The translations under genes were made by a program, and so were the position numbers. A DNA stretch of 64,000 nt from Corynebacterium ammoniagenes DSM 20306 (GTDB lineage Bacteria; Actinomycetota; Actinomycetes; Mycobacteriales; Mycobacteriaceae), in NCBI RefSeq assembly GCF_001941425.1, contig NZ_CP009244.1, positions 930,001-994,000 on the forward strand. Direction: 5' to 3'. Below the pieces are notes generated by a model that was given only the letters and a program-made list of their open reading frames with translations, searched no databases and was not told where the DNA came from. This document shows positions 25,201-33,583 of the stretch, in pieces. Position 1 is the stretch's first letter. Every line of letters begins with the position of its first letter.

Positions 25201-25517
25201 ACAAGATTGAAGTGATCGGAAACGCTGACTTCGACAAACCAGGCCGCTACGCCATCAGCTATGTCGTCAGCGATGCGAATGGCAATCAAGCGACCGCTAA
25301 TCGTGTGGTCGTGGTGACTGAAGCAGAAAAGCCTGCGGGCTCTTCGGGTTCCTCTGGGTCGTCAGACTCTACGGGCTCTTCAGGTAGTTCGGACGGTTCT
25401 TCTCCGTCTGCTGGTTCCTCGGGATCATCGAAAAGCGGATTTTTCGGCATCTTTGACTCCCTTGGCCGAGCATTCCGGAGCCTTTTTAGCACTATCTCTG
25501 GAGTATTTCGCTTCTAA
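22269..25517 (+). CDS. large secreted calcineurin-like phosphoesterase with LamG-type domain
   Basis: 1082 aa. A Sec signal peptide (first ~32 residues, ending near AAYGQ) is followed by a LamG/concanavalin-like domain (about 55-230; 'VECTFRLDGEF', 'WYHAVGVWNGEEAQLYLNGEL'), an Ig-like spacer, and a metallophosphoesterase core (about 515-800). The core has 'YDFAISHHTDTQY' (Asp/His), 'HTGDIIENW', 'LPGNHDNW', 'VLTHAYNKP' and 'LSGHEHGV', the metal-binding motifs of the superfamily. A C-terminal Ig-like repeat with 'VTDGVDGDLTDKIEV'-type sequence resembles DUF5011 (about 940-1020), followed by a Ser/Gly-rich linker and an amphipathic tail (GFFGIFDSLGRAFRSLF). There is no LPxTG motif. It probably acts on extracellular phosphate esters or polymers. 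It ends at a strong terminator and stands alone. Confidence 0.88.
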   Translation: MKTKSTRLAASLVAASAVTVSQVAMVQAAYGQDNVQADLLDIEISESGAVDTARDVPARVQGEPEFAIDPALEAPVATFDGQDDALQFDIGDQDEALSDGFAVECTFRLDGEFASEKSLCANKEAGGFALALYDNQLSFIINVGSGYQQARVEVDPDRWYHAVGVWNGEEAQLYLNGELAASKKTSGDYNVPTGNADSFTVGGDTNGQDKPQLLADASFRNARLFSEPVTPSEISALYSESGVDSDKKLELASTTPASGDHVKDAVKLDVEYADDSLISGEPVYELDGEPVEAGQLIGPGLLEGEHELLIQAKDVFGGSITERINFTSGNIPEGGGTDTGQGDGRVTLSAIADNPSGGDVETTFTKGATSTPEGGFQGVVSDLPESLDFEYQEGSEISGGLKPGDDESAQTASTQQMPFQRFDVALPEDGSEENQLVWKGQIDPNRSARLLAWNTATSTWDELASGRGTNNGEASLNADITSEHVDGSTVHAMVLGYDVFADDIPNRVEDSFADPNDYDFAISHHTDTQYIVEGAVENASPEERAVWKQSYLDATQWVADNADERKIAYHAHTGDIIENWIRETNDEDNARKEFEVASEAQQILDDAEIVNGVLPGNHDNWTGRDTGPDNLYNEYFGPERYEALEQTAGWQARDASHHPWKEGDNDNHYDLFTAEGLEFVVVSLGFDVTQEEADWADSVLKQYPDRNAIVLTHAYNKPSNSPDGRGAMPSHDGNIVLESVVEKNPNVSLVLSGHEHGVSIVTRKDVGAEGNHVTELLADYQFYKVGSDELGLTEVGGYGTDTPLQFGAAFLRLLQFDLDAGEMIVDTYSPFLDNFGATEYDDRSRYDGTEDDTRLPVQFETRKTSFSTDAVTLVSDTGEEIGKAQARSGWPAQVNWAGLESDEVYAWYATSRDIATGEEVEPGETRQFAIFTAQDAGIDAEAPELTVPNEELVVEAGSQADLLAGVSATDGVDGDLTDKIEVIGNADFDKPGRYAISYVVSDANGNQATANRVVVVTEAEKPAGSSGSSGSSDSTGSSGSSDGSSPSAGSSGSSKSGFFGIFDSLGRAFRSLFSTISGVFRF

Positions 25518-25532
25518 ATTCTCGCTGTAGCT

Positions 25533-25577
25533 TTTATCGCCACCCTCCATTTTGAAGTATCGGAGGGTGGCGATAAA
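25533..25577 (+). terminator. strong intrinsic terminator after the phosphoesterase gene
   Basis: A perfect 16-bp stem, TTTATCGCCACCCTCC / GGAGGGTGGCGATAAA, with a 13-base loop and T-rich flanks on both sides, 15 bp after the stop codon. Confidence 0.9.
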
Positions 25578-25777
25578 TATTTGTGCAAGATTCAACTTTT
25601 CATCCGAGTTTTGGGCTTTGAAATGTCGAAAACTGCGCACTTTTGAAAGATAGAGGGCGTACGTCGAAATGAATTGGGAAAAAATAGGGAAAATTTCCCA
25701 ACTTGGCTAAACTTAGAACTTAAAAGCGGAAATCTGCGCAATGTTTCAACTTTGAACAAGGAGATGAAGGAGTGAGG

Positions 25778-27043
25778 ATGAGCGGGTCGAGCTATAAACA
25801 ACTTAAAGTTATCTACCACCAATCAGGTAATGATGCCCGAACTCGTCATGAGTCCGAGCGGTTTGCGCGGACTAACTCTCCGTCGTCATTGCATTGGAAC
25901 TACAGGGTCCATGGCCAGCCCGTCTTTGTAAACCTTGTCAGAGAATTGTCTGAGGTACTAGAAACCATCTGGCGGAAAGAGTTGGACATTCAGCGTCAAT
26001 GGGCGCTGCTGCCCGGTGCAGCCAAAAACCACTACTTGCATTCCTTGCTGATTAGTGAAATTCGGTCAACGAACGAAATTGAAGGGATTTTCTCAACTCG
26101 TCAAGAAGTGCGTGAGGCGATTCAAGCTGCTGAGCACCCAGGGCTTTCAAATGGAACCCTTCGGCCATATCAGGAGATGGCCAAGACCTATTTGCTCTTG
26201 TTTGGAGAATTGGATGATTCTCGTGTTCGTTTTCCATCAACCTTGAGTGAACTGAGGGAGCTATATGATCAGCTTTTAGGGCGAGAAATTGCCGAAAAGG
26301 ATCGGCTTGATGGTGAATTCTTCAGGGCAGGTCCGGTGTCAATTACTGATGGGATAAAAGTGATTCACCGGGGTGCTGAGGGCGAAGAATCGATCAATGC
26401 TGGGATCCAGACGATGCTGCAATCGCAACAGGAATCTGCACATCATTTGGTCAACGCGCTAGTTGGGCATTTTATACTGGAGCACGTTCACCCATTTTAT
26501 GATGGCAATGGTCGGTTCGGACGGTTTTTATTGAGCCTGCGGCTTACCGAACTACTTTCTGCACCTACCGCAATTTCGCTTTCGTCCGCAGTCTTGCAAC
26601 AGAAGAATGGTTATTACAAAGCATTCAAATTGGCGGAAGAAAAGCTCAACTCTGGCGAATTGACGTTCTTTGTGATGGATTTGGCCAAGATTTTGGTGGA
26701 TGCCATGGAAGAACTACTGGATTCTTTGGTGAAAAAGAACAGTCAGCTAAGCATTATGCGAGAACAAGTTGCAACACTTATCTCCGAAGATCCGTCCGTC
26801 GACGACGCCTTGGATGAGAAAGAGTCAGACATTCTCTTTCTCTTGGGCCAAGTCCACCTATTCGGTCCTCGGTCAGGCATGACCATGGACGAGTTATGCC
26901 AAGTGATGGGGCGTACTCGGAGAAGTCTGCGTTCGGTAACCGTGCGGCTCCGCGAGCGCGGGTTGATTCGGGAGCTCAAGAAGAGCCCATTAGTGTTTGC
27001 CTTAACCGACGAGGCCATTGAACTTGTGGGCATTGCTGATTAA
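25778..27043 (+). CDS. Fic-family protein
   Basis: About 421 aa from the ATG at 25778, which has GAAGGAG 6 bases upstream; a GTG two codons earlier is also open. The Fic active-site motif 'HPFYDGNGRFGR' lies near residue 240 and is the full HPFx[D/E]GNGRxxR form, so it should transfer AMP (or another nucleotide group) to a target hydroxyl. An N-terminal 'SEIRSTNEIEGIFSTRQEV' (near 95-113) matches the self-inhibitory helix [S/T]xxxE(G/N) of class II Fic proteins, implying autoinhibition. The C-terminal ~75 residues ('GMTMDELCQVMGRTRRSLRSVTVRLRERGLI') form a winged helix, as in many free-standing Fic proteins. Preceded by a terminator and transcribed alone. Target unknown. Confidence 0.92.
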   Translation: MSGSSYKQLKVIYHQSGNDARTRHESERFARTNSPSSLHWNYRVHGQPVFVNLVRELSEVLETIWRKELDIQRQWALLPGAAKNHYLHSLLISEIRSTNEIEGIFSTRQEVREAIQAAEHPGLSNGTLRPYQEMAKTYLLLFGELDDSRVRFPSTLSELRELYDQLLGREIAEKDRLDGEFFRAGPVSITDGIKVIHRGAEGEESINAGIQTMLQSQQESAHHLVNALVGHFILEHVHPFYDGNGRFGRFLLSLRLTELLSAPTAISLSSAVLQQKNGYYKAFKLAEEKLNSGELTFFVMDLAKILVDAMEELLDSLVKKNSQLSIMREQVATLISEDPSVDDALDEKESDILFLLGQVHLFGPRSGMTMDELCQVMGRTRRSLRSVTVRLRERGLIRELKKSPLVFALTDEAIELVGIAD

Positions 27044-27107
27044 TTGATTCACCTTAATCCTGCACTTCGCGCGGTAACGCAGTACAAATATCGTTTTGGT
27101 TTATACA

Positions 27108-28397
27108 ATGAAGCGCATGCAAGAGGTCGATCCGCTCATTGATTCGTTGTACCGCTGGTCAGATGTCAGCGGTGTATTACTGATGGGAATCATTGGCGGA
27201 ACCATCGCAAGACAACGTGGCTACGACATCATTGGTTTCTTTTTCATCGCGCTCTTTTCCTCCCTGGGTGGCGGCATGATCCGCGACGTGCTGATCAACC
27301 GAGGCACCGTTGCGGCGATGTCGCAGCCGGAATATCTAATCCTGGCGTTTACCGGCGCGCTGATTGCGCGCTTTGTGTATTTCAAAGGCCGCACCTGGGA
27401 TATATTGCAGGCACACGGCGATGCGATTGTCTCCGGACTGTGGGCCGGAACCGGTACGGTCAAAGCGCTGACCTACGGTTTGCCGGTGGTGCCGTGCATC
27501 ATGATGGGCGTATTTACTGCCACTGGTGGTTCGATGATTCGTGATGTGGTCACCGGCCGCGTACCCGGAGTCTTTGGCGATAATCAACCCACCGTCATCC
27601 CGGCGATTGCCGCGTCCGTCATTGTCTTGCTCTCTGACTCCATGGGATATCTGGCTGTCGGCATGGTTGTAGGTCCGGTCGTCAGTATCGTCTTATCTTT
27701 GCTCGGCTACTGGGGCGGGTGGCGTCTTAACTCCAACCCTGAGTGGGCGCCAGTGAATGAATCGGCCGCGCAAGTCGCCGAACTTGCCAAGAAGGCTGAG
27801 GATAAAAGCCGCGCGGTCGGCAGAAAGTATGAGCCGTCGCGTATTCGGTCGTGGCGGCATCGGCAGATGGAAAAGGCATTGCAGCGCCGCATTGAGCTGG
27901 AAGTTAAACGCGGTAAGCGCCGGTCGACTGCGGAATCTGATGCCGAAGAATTCCTGGAGACTTTTACCTCCGAATTCCAACCTGATGACACTGATACAGG
28001 GGAGCAGTACTCCGGATATACCTCGAGCCAGCCGGCGCCGATGCTCAAAGAATCTGAGCACAAGGCACCGGAGCCATCACCAGAACTAGCCGAGCGGGTT
28101 AAGCCGGTCACCGGCACGCCTTCCGATGCACGCCACGGCGATGACAACGGCGATGACCACGACGACGAGCACGAGAAAGAACCCGGCACGGGCTTCTTCG
28201 CGGATATCGGCATGGACTTTTCCGGCGAGGCCTATGAAAATTACGACGAGGAAACCAGCACCGACCACGTCGAGGAATCCAGCGAACGATCCGATGACGC
28301 GCACAATGAGATGCTGGACTTGATTCTCTCCGATGACAAACTCACCGATGAGCTGGTTAACCGCTTGATTAAGAAATACAAAGAGCGCGAAGACTAA
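27108..28397 (+). CDS. TRIC/UPF0126 cation-channel family protein with long acidic tail
   Basis: About 429 aa; ATG 27108 chosen, although an ATG at 27117 is possible and there is no clear ribosome-binding site. The first ~215 residues carry two repeats of three membrane helices with the family glycine motifs 'LGGGMIRDVL' (near 54) and 'TGGSMIRDVVTGRVPGVF' (near 140), as in bacterial TRIC-type potassium channels. The remaining half is hydrophilic: a basic region ('RKYEPSRIRSWRHRQMEKAL') and then a very acidic region rich in Asp, Glu and His. Such a long cytoplasmic tail is unusual for the family, whose members are normally near 200-240 aa. It stands alone after Fic. Confidence 0.85.
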   Translation: MKRMQEVDPLIDSLYRWSDVSGVLLMGIIGGTIARQRGYDIIGFFFIALFSSLGGGMIRDVLINRGTVAAMSQPEYLILAFTGALIARFVYFKGRTWDILQAHGDAIVSGLWAGTGTVKALTYGLPVVPCIMMGVFTATGGSMIRDVVTGRVPGVFGDNQPTVIPAIAASVIVLLSDSMGYLAVGMVVGPVVSIVLSLLGYWGGWRLNSNPEWAPVNESAAQVAELAKKAEDKSRAVGRKYEPSRIRSWRHRQMEKALQRRIELEVKRGKRRSTAESDAEEFLETFTSEFQPDDTDTGEQYSGYTSSQPAPMLKESEHKAPEPSPELAERVKPVTGTPSDARHGDDNGDDHDDEHEKEPGTGFFADIGMDFSGEAYENYDEETSTDHVEESSERSDDAHNEMLDLILSDDKLTDELVNRLIKKYKERED

Positions 28398-28434
28398 TTA
28401 TTCGCGCTCTTGGCTGGCTGTATTCTCCGGTAGG

Positions 28435-29337
28435 TTAGCGAAGCTTAGACAACAAACCTTCTATCTCAGATACCGAGGAGCCCAATAGGGAGGAGAGATC
28501 CTCTGGGAGCGAATCTGCCTTCGGAGATTCGCTGGGGTTGGCGGGTTTGCCAGGCTGCTGGGGATCCTTTGGCGTGCCTTCATCCTGGGACTCATCGTCT
28601 TGGGAATCGTCCTTCGCATCGTCTTCTGGAGACTCACCTGCGGAGTCTTCAGGCTGGAAGTGTGCATCGAAAAGCGCAAAGCGTGCGTCCTGTGTGGATT
28701 CATCGGTGGCCCCACCGGTGGCCTCAGGGGAGGCGACCAAGGCTAAGTGTGGGTAGTCCTGGGCTTGGACGCGGCCATCGACGATGCCTAAGATTCCGTC
28801 TTCAGTCCACACGGTGGTGCCATCGAGCAGGCCGGTGCCTTGCTCATTGGTGCCGGTGTACTCGCCGAAGTCGATGAAATAGGTGCCGTTGATCTCCCCG
28901 ACATAGGTGCCCTGGCCATCCTTGGCAGGTGAATCCGGGTAGGCAGGCTGGTGGAAGAACACCGTATCGCCTGGTTGTGGTGCCGGAGCGAAACCGGTGG
29001 TGGAGATGTCATTGGCCTCTACGTTTACCTGCTCATCCCACTGGATATAGGCCAGCTGCGTGCCCAAATCCGTCAAGCCGGAAGCGTGGAAGGTGCCTAA
29101 GCCGTCGAGGGCAGCGTTGTCCTCGCCGTACAGGCGCGTGGGATTATCGAAATTCTCGCAGTAATCCGCCAGGTACGAGCGGTTGGTGCTGGGGTCATTA
29201 AAGCTAACGATGCAATTGCCCACCAAGTCGCCCTGGGCAACCGAGGCGGTTTTGTCCTCCGCACCGGCGTTCGAGATCAATAGTGCGGCAGCAGTTGCAG
29301 AAACCGCCGCGGCGGCCAGTGCCTTTTTCAAAGCCAT
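28435..29337 (-). CDS. secreted protein of unknown function
   Basis: 300 aa from the ATG at 29337 (AGGAG 6 bases upstream). The frame is open further upstream, but that extension has no ribosome-binding site and is rich in Pro/Ser/Arg shadow sequence. A signal peptide (MALKKALAAAAVSATAAALL...AGA, cleavage near 27) is clear. The mature part (about 28-225) has two Cys ('GNCIVSF', 'ADYCENF') and beta-rich segments such as 'GQGTYVGEINGTYFIDFGEY' and 'TTVWTEDGILGIVDGRV'. The last ~75 residues are acidic and disordered (repeats of D/E/S/P). No family is recognised. It lies upstream on the minus strand from nothing obvious and is followed rightward by mscCG, 196 bp beyond its start. Confidence 0.75.
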   Translation of the reverse strand: MALKKALAAAAVSATAAALLISNAGAEDKTASVAQGDLVGNCIVSFNDPSTNRSYLADYCENFDNPTRLYGEDNAALDGLGTFHASGLTDLGTQLAYIQWDEQVNVEANDISTTGFAPAPQPGDTVFFHQPAYPDSPAKDGQGTYVGEINGTYFIDFGEYTGTNEQGTGLLDGTTVWTEDGILGIVDGRVQAQDYPHLALVASPEATGGATDESTQDARFALFDAHFQPEDSAGESPEDDAKDDSQDDESQDEGTPKDPQQPGKPANPSESPKADSLPEDLSSLLGSSVSEIEGLLSKLR

Positions 29338-29533
29338 GAAAACTCCTGAATCAAAGATAGGGATAGGAAAGCCCATGCGGAAGTATGGATTCTCACCAGC
29401 GCGGACCTGTATGTATTGTAACGGAAGTGACTGGTGTGGCGCATGTGGTGAACGTTTTAGGGCTGTGGACATAGAACAAGCGTCCCTCCGGCTGCTGTGG
29501 GAAAGCCGGAAGGACGCTTGGGCGTGAGGTGTT

Positions 29534-31261
29534 TTAGTACTGCTCGGTGGGTTCTGGGACCTGGAGGGTATTAGCGCCGGAGGCTGCGCCATCACCCGAG
29601 GTCCGGGATTGCTGTCCGCCAGTGCCCTGGGTGCCGGAATTGCCGCTGGAATCTGGCTGGTTTGGTGCCTGGCTTGGGGTTTGGTTAGGGGTCTGGTTAT
29701 TCGGAGAATTCTGCTGGGTGGGGCCCGTGGAATCATCCTGGTACTGGTCTTGGTAGTTCTGCGTATCGTCCGGGTTTTGCTGATCCGTCGGCGCAGGGTC
29801 TACTGATTGCTCAGGCTGTGGCTCGTAGGATGGCTGGTCCACGGTGGTATCTTGTGGCTCTGCCGGCTCGGTTTCTTCCTCGCTGGACTGCGCGGAGCGC
29901 TGCTGCCAATAATCCGGAGAAAGCACGCCAGCGCTGCCTTCTTCTGGGTTGGAGGAAGCAAGGGCTAGCCCGCCGGTAAAGACCAGCGCCAGGATAAGGC
30001 CGGTGGTGGAAACGCGCACGCGTCCGCCGAAGCTTAAGATCTTCTTCCAGCGCTCGCTGTAGGCATCGGTGCGCCAGAAATCGCGGCGCTTTTTCTTCGA
30101 GTCGTCCTCATCGTCGGTGTCAGAATCCTCCAAGTCGTCCGCATCGGTTTCTGCGGTTTGGGAAGGTCGACCAGGGCCATCATCTTTCGCGGTTGGGGCG
30201 ATGTCCTCGTCTGCTTGCTCGGCTTCTTCCGCAGCTGCGGCAGCGTCTTGGGTGTCTTCGAGGGACGACTCTGCTTCGGAAGAGCCCGGATCCACGGGGA
30301 TAACTTCCGTAGGAGTATCCGCTGCCGCGGTGGGGGAGGTGGTGGGAAGGTGCTCGGTGGGGGCATCGCTAAGCGATGGCTCCTTTGACCCCTCCACCTG
30401 CGCCAATTCCTTATCGGTGGATTCAAAGGGCGTGCGGAAGTGATCCCAAAAGACATTGAGCAACGCGGAGCGAATCCCGCGCTCAACGGCCCACTGGCGC
30501 GCCGGGTTGACCACCACGAGCACGCGGAAATTCACCTTCCACGGCTGACCGGCCGCGGTGGGTGCGGTCAGCGAGGTGGCCGGCAGAATTTCGACATCAC
30601 CTGCGACATCATCGGCAATGGAAGGATCTTGCACTGCTGTCTGCGCGGTCTCGGCAATGGTTTGTTGAATCTCATCGAGGTTTTCACCCGAGCGCACCGG
30701 AACATCAAAGTTGACCACCGCGCGGGACCATTCTTGGGAGAAGTTGGTGATAACCCCGGCAGAACCATTCGGAATCATCACCACTTCTCCAGATGGTGTG
30801 CGCACCTTGGTCGCGCGCAAGGTCAAGGCCACCACGGTGCCTTCGGTAACGGAATTCGTGCCGTCAAAGCTGACGTAGTCACCCACGCCGAATTGTCGCT
30901 CGGAGAGGATAAAGAAACCCGAGAGAAAGTCACCAATGATACTTTGTGCGCCAAAACCGACGGCCGCCGAAACAATCGTGGCGGGCACCGCGGCGCCTAA
31001 GGGCGGAACGCCCAGATTAGACAGCGCCAGCAAAATAATGAGGAAGAAGGCGACAATCTGAATGACATAAACCAGCGCGCCCAACAGAGCTAGGCGGGAC
31101 TTGGTGGATTCTTCTTCCTCATCGAGGCGACCTTCAATAATCCGGATGGTCAAACGCCCCAGGCGGGGGATCAGGATGGCTAGTAAAAGTAAAGCAATCA
31201 GTGGGATAGCGTGGTCAACGACTATTTCCCACAGTCGAAAAAGGAAGTACTGAAGGTTCAT
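29534..31261 (-). CDS. mscCG: MscS-type mechanosensitive channel, glutamate exporter MscCG-like
   Basis: 575 aa. Three N-terminal membrane helices lead into the MscS pore and beta domain: 'GVPPLGAAVPATIVSAAVGFGAQSIIGDFLSGFFIL' is the pore helix region, then 'ERQFGVGDYVSFDG' and 'VMIPNGSAGVITNFSQEW'. After the alpha/beta vestibule (to about 275) comes a long acidic linker and an extra membrane segment ('VRVSTTGLILALVFTGGLALA', near 440-460), then a Pro/Gln/Thr-rich outside tail. This four-helix layout is the hallmark of C. glutamicum MscCG (NCgl1221), which opens on hypo-osmotic shock or membrane tension and releases L-glutamate. The tail here is somewhat longer. It is followed on the same strand by the secreted-protein gene. 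Confidence 0.92.
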   Translation of the reverse strand: MNLQYFLFRLWEIVVDHAIPLIALLLLAILIPRLGRLTIRIIEGRLDEEEESTKSRLALLGALVYVIQIVAFFLIILLALSNLGVPPLGAAVPATIVSAAVGFGAQSIIGDFLSGFFILSERQFGVGDYVSFDGTNSVTEGTVVALTLRATKVRTPSGEVVMIPNGSAGVITNFSQEWSRAVVNFDVPVRSGENLDEIQQTIAETAQTAVQDPSIADDVAGDVEILPATSLTAPTAAGQPWKVNFRVLVVVNPARQWAVERGIRSALLNVFWDHFRTPFESTDKELAQVEGSKEPSLSDAPTEHLPTTSPTAAADTPTEVIPVDPGSSEAESSLEDTQDAAAAAEEAEQADEDIAPTAKDDGPGRPSQTAETDADDLEDSDTDDEDDSKKKRRDFWRTDAYSERWKKILSFGGRVRVSTTGLILALVFTGGLALASSNPEEGSAGVLSPDYWQQRSAQSSEEETEPAEPQDTTVDQPSYEPQPEQSVDPAPTDQQNPDDTQNYQDQYQDDSTGPTQQNSPNNQTPNQTPSQAPNQPDSSGNSGTQGTGGQQSRTSGDGAASGANTLQVPEPTEQY

Positions 31262-31302
31262 GCCACCGACTTTAGGCGCGGTGGCTGAAAGCGGGTTGAA
31301 AG

Positions 31303-32202
31303 TTAACTGCCAAATGCTGCGAAAGCTGCGACCACGACAAAGACCGTGACCAGCCCGTCAACCATGCCCACATATTTCGGCGCAATGCGCTTGCTTCGTC
31401 GCTGCGCAAAGCGTGGAATGGCGTAGCTGCGCGCAGCCAAGAGCGCACCGACGACCGCGACCGACCACGTGTGCGGCTGGGCGATTGTCAGCGCTGCGGT
31501 GCCCACAAAAAGCGCGGCGTGAAAGCCCACCGATTGCAGGAAGCGGCCGCGCTTGCCGAAGTCCCGAATCAGGGTTTTGACGTAGTAGATCGACCCGCCG
31601 AAGTAGGCCGCGAACCACGCGGTGGCCCACCAGATATCCGCGCTAATCGCCGCCGGGGTGCCTGTCGATGCCACCGAGACCACCGCCGGCAACATCAACG
31701 AGGCCGCCAGCACCGTGGACCACCCTGAGAGCACGGAGCGCTCCCGGCGCTTGATGGTTTCATAAATAGCCACCGCAATCACGGGTAGAAACAGCGGCAG
31801 CCAACTAAGCAGCTGCCACTGGGTAATCAGCGCTGCAATACCCGCGACCGCAGTGATGGCGCCATAGGTGAGTACCGGCGGGAGGTGCTTTTGACGCAGG
31901 CGTCCTTTGACCCAAATAGTGACTGCGAAATAGGTGAAATAACCCGCCCACCAGGTCAGCAGTAGTGGCACAGCGCTTAACGATGGCTCCAGGATCATTC
32001 CCACCACCGGCGGGATAAACAGCATGAACCACGCGCCGTGCTGATTGGGCATCCATCCCTGCGAGCGCCGCGACTTCGGCTTGCTCGCCTTCGTGCGAGA
32101 CGCCATGCGGGGGGTGGTGCGCGATGTGGAACGCGGTGGGCGAGTGGCGGAAACCTTCGCTTGATTCTCAGTGGTGGAAGTTACCGCGCCCGACATGCCC
32201 AT
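31303..32202 (-). CDS. YwiC-like membrane protein
   Basis: 299 aa. A basic Ser/Thr/Arg/Lys-rich N-terminus (about 50 residues) precedes 'PNQHGAWFMLFIPPVVG', the signature of the YwiC-like family, and about eight hydrophobic helices. In Bacillus, ywiC is linked to anaerobic respiration genes but its function is not known. Here it stands between mscCG (41 bp downstream) and pncA (38 bp upstream), all on the minus strand, so the three may be one transcription unit. The start at 32202 could be two codons further in (MSGAV). Confidence 0.85.
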   Translation of the reverse strand: MGMSGAVTSTTENQAKVSATRPPRSTSRTTPRMASRTKASKPKSRRSQGWMPNQHGAWFMLFIPPVVGMILEPSLSAVPLLLTWWAGYFTYFAVTIWVKGRLRQKHLPPVLTYGAITAVAGIAALITQWQLLSWLPLFLPVIAVAIYETIKRRERSVLSGWSTVLAASLMLPAVVSVASTGTPAAISADIWWATAWFAAYFGGSIYYVKTLIRDFGKRGRFLQSVGFHAALFVGTAALTIAQPHTWSVAVVGALLAARSYAIPRFAQRRSKRIAPKYVGMVDGLVTVFVVVAAFAAFGS

Positions 32203-32240
32203 TGCTCCTGTACATGAATGCCTTTATTAGTTGTCTCCAA

Positions 32241-32804
32241 CTATCGTATGATACTTGCTCCTACTTCTTCAAGCTCGGTGAGAGCATTCTCACCTCGGGT
32301 TTTATCCACCGGCGCACACAGATCCGCAATTATGGAGACTTGAAACCCTTCCTTGAGTGCGTCCTTCGCCGTGGCCAACACACAATGGTCGGTGGCAATG
32401 CCTGCCACCACGACCTCCGTAACGCCATTATCTTTGAGCCACTGCGCCAAGAGCGTCGATTCATCCGATGCCGCATGACCCTCAAATCCCGAATACGCCG
32501 CGGTGTATTCACCCTTGCGGAAGTACTCCCGGATCTTCGTTAAATCCAGATCGGGGTGCATCCGCGCTCCCTCTGTATCCGCGGTGCAGTGCACCGGCCA
32601 GGTATCGACAAAGTTCGGCTCATCCGAAAAATGCGTACCCGGATCAATATGCCAATCTTGGGTCGCGACAATAACGTCATAGGAATGCTCACCGGTAATT
32701 AGCTCATTAATCCCGCGCGCTACGTCATGCCCGCGCTCGGTACCCAACGAACCACCAGGGCAGAAATCATTTTGAACATCAACCATAATCAGTGCTTTGG
32801 ACAT
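32241..32804 (-). CDS. pncA: nicotinamidase
   Basis: 187 aa, the normal length. It hydrolyses nicotinamide to nicotinate and ammonia for NAD salvage, and in related actinobacteria activates pyrazinamide. Catalytic triad: Asp in 'MVDVQNDF' (residue 8), Lys in 'FRKGEY' (near 96) and Cys in 'IATDHCVLAT' (near 138). Metal ligands 'DWHIDPGTHF' (Asp/His/His, near 54-63) are present. 'GTHFSDEPNFVDTWPVHC' is strongly conserved. It is the first gene of a minus-strand run pncA - ywiC-like - mscCG. Confidence 0.95.
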   Translation of the reverse strand: MSKALIMVDVQNDFCPGGSLGTERGHDVARGINELITGEHSYDVIVATQDWHIDPGTHFSDEPNFVDTWPVHCTADTEGARMHPDLDLTKIREYFRKGEYTAAYSGFEGHAASDESTLLAQWLKDNGVTEVVVAGIATDHCVLATAKDALKEGFQVSIIADLCAPVDKTRGENALTELEEVGASIIR

Positions 32805-32971
32805 ACTTAAACCCTAGCCAGCCACTGCGGTCCTGTCCGCGCTTCGCGATTTTTAGCGCTGACTCCGTGACCCTAAACCGGGGCATTTAGGACGCTTGAA
32901 GATCTCACCTATATAATGATTCCAGCGTGCATGCCGGCGGGTGTTTAAGCCCAGCTGCGCTGCGTCGCGAT

Positions 32972-33045
32972 GGGGCTATAGCTCAGTCGGTTAGAGCCGC
33001 GGACTCATAATCCGCTGGTCACGGGTTCGAGCCCCGTTGGCCCCA
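32972..33045 (+). tRNA. tRNA with CAT anticodon (Ile2 or elongator Met)
   Basis: A 74-nt cloverleaf: acceptor GGGGCTA/TGGCCCC, D arm GCTC..GAGC, anticodon stem GCGGA/TCCGC around CTCATAA, T arm ACGGG TTCGAGC CCCGT, discriminator A. CCA is not encoded. A CAT anticodon here is either elongator Met or Ile (C34 modified to lysidine). The sequence alone does not decide; it is not an initiator because it lacks the GGG/CCC anticodon stem. Confidence 0.97.
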
Positions 33046-33054
33046 CAAGAACAA

Positions 33055-33102
33055 TGTCTCGAGATTCGGTATGAGTAACCGGTATCTCGAGACATAATTT
33101 TT
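33055..33102 (+). terminator. terminator after the CAT tRNA
   Basis: TGTCTCGAGAT...ATCTCGAGACA, an 11-bp perfect stem with an inner GGT/ACC, followed by TAATTTTTT. It ends the tRNA transcript. Confidence 0.9.
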
Positions 33103-33160
33103 TATTCGGCTGACTGTCTGACTTGAGCCTGAACGGGAAGCCACGCGTGTATGCACGCGC

Positions 33161-33334
33161 CTAACGGCGCGACCTTCTTTCGGAACGATTATCCGAAGAA
33201 GTCACGAACCCGAAGTTTATGCGACGCTTATTTTCAAAGTATTTTTCAGGATTCGTCTGAAGTAGTTTGATTCGATCGGCGCGGTGAGCGTCGGTCACTT
33301 GTTCCTTGTGTCTACTCATTGGTTGCTCGCTCAT
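33161..33334 (-). CDS. small protein, 57 aa, unknown function
   Basis: The frame runs from ATG 33334 (MSEQPMSRHKEQVTDAHRAD) to TAG at 33161-33163. It is charged, helical-looking and rich in Arg/Lys, with 'RIKLLQTNPEKYF' in the middle and 'SERRSRR' at the end. A weak AGGAAA lies directly before the start. No family is recognised. A small hairpin (GCGTG tatg CACGC, about 33145-33158) follows its stop. It is kept because composition and codon use look natural, with no competing frame in this interval. Confidence 0.4.
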   Translation of the reverse strand: MSEQPMSRHKEQVTDAHRADRIKLLQTNPEKYFENKRRINFGFVTSSDNRSERRSRR

Positions 33335-33583
33335 TTCCTATGGATCTTATTAAAAGAGTATCGGTTGCTGAAACTTGTTGCTCGGTCTCCCGAACTCAGT
33401 TTTATTGGAAACCGCAAGAAACTGACAACGTAGTGAACATCTTCGCAAGCTTGGGGATGAAACTGAGCCCCTCGCCCTCTCGGCGGTCCCTGCTCCTTTC
33501 TAGCGAACGGTATTGGCATCGGTGAAGCCCCGAATTGCACGTTTCTGTTAGCTGCCAGCTGGTGCGATAATTACTGGTTAAAT

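Noticed and set aside
29338..29736. N-terminal extension of the secreted unknown protein
   Set aside because: The extension has no ribosome-binding site and would bury a clear signal peptide; the ATG at 29337 has AGGAG at the right distance.
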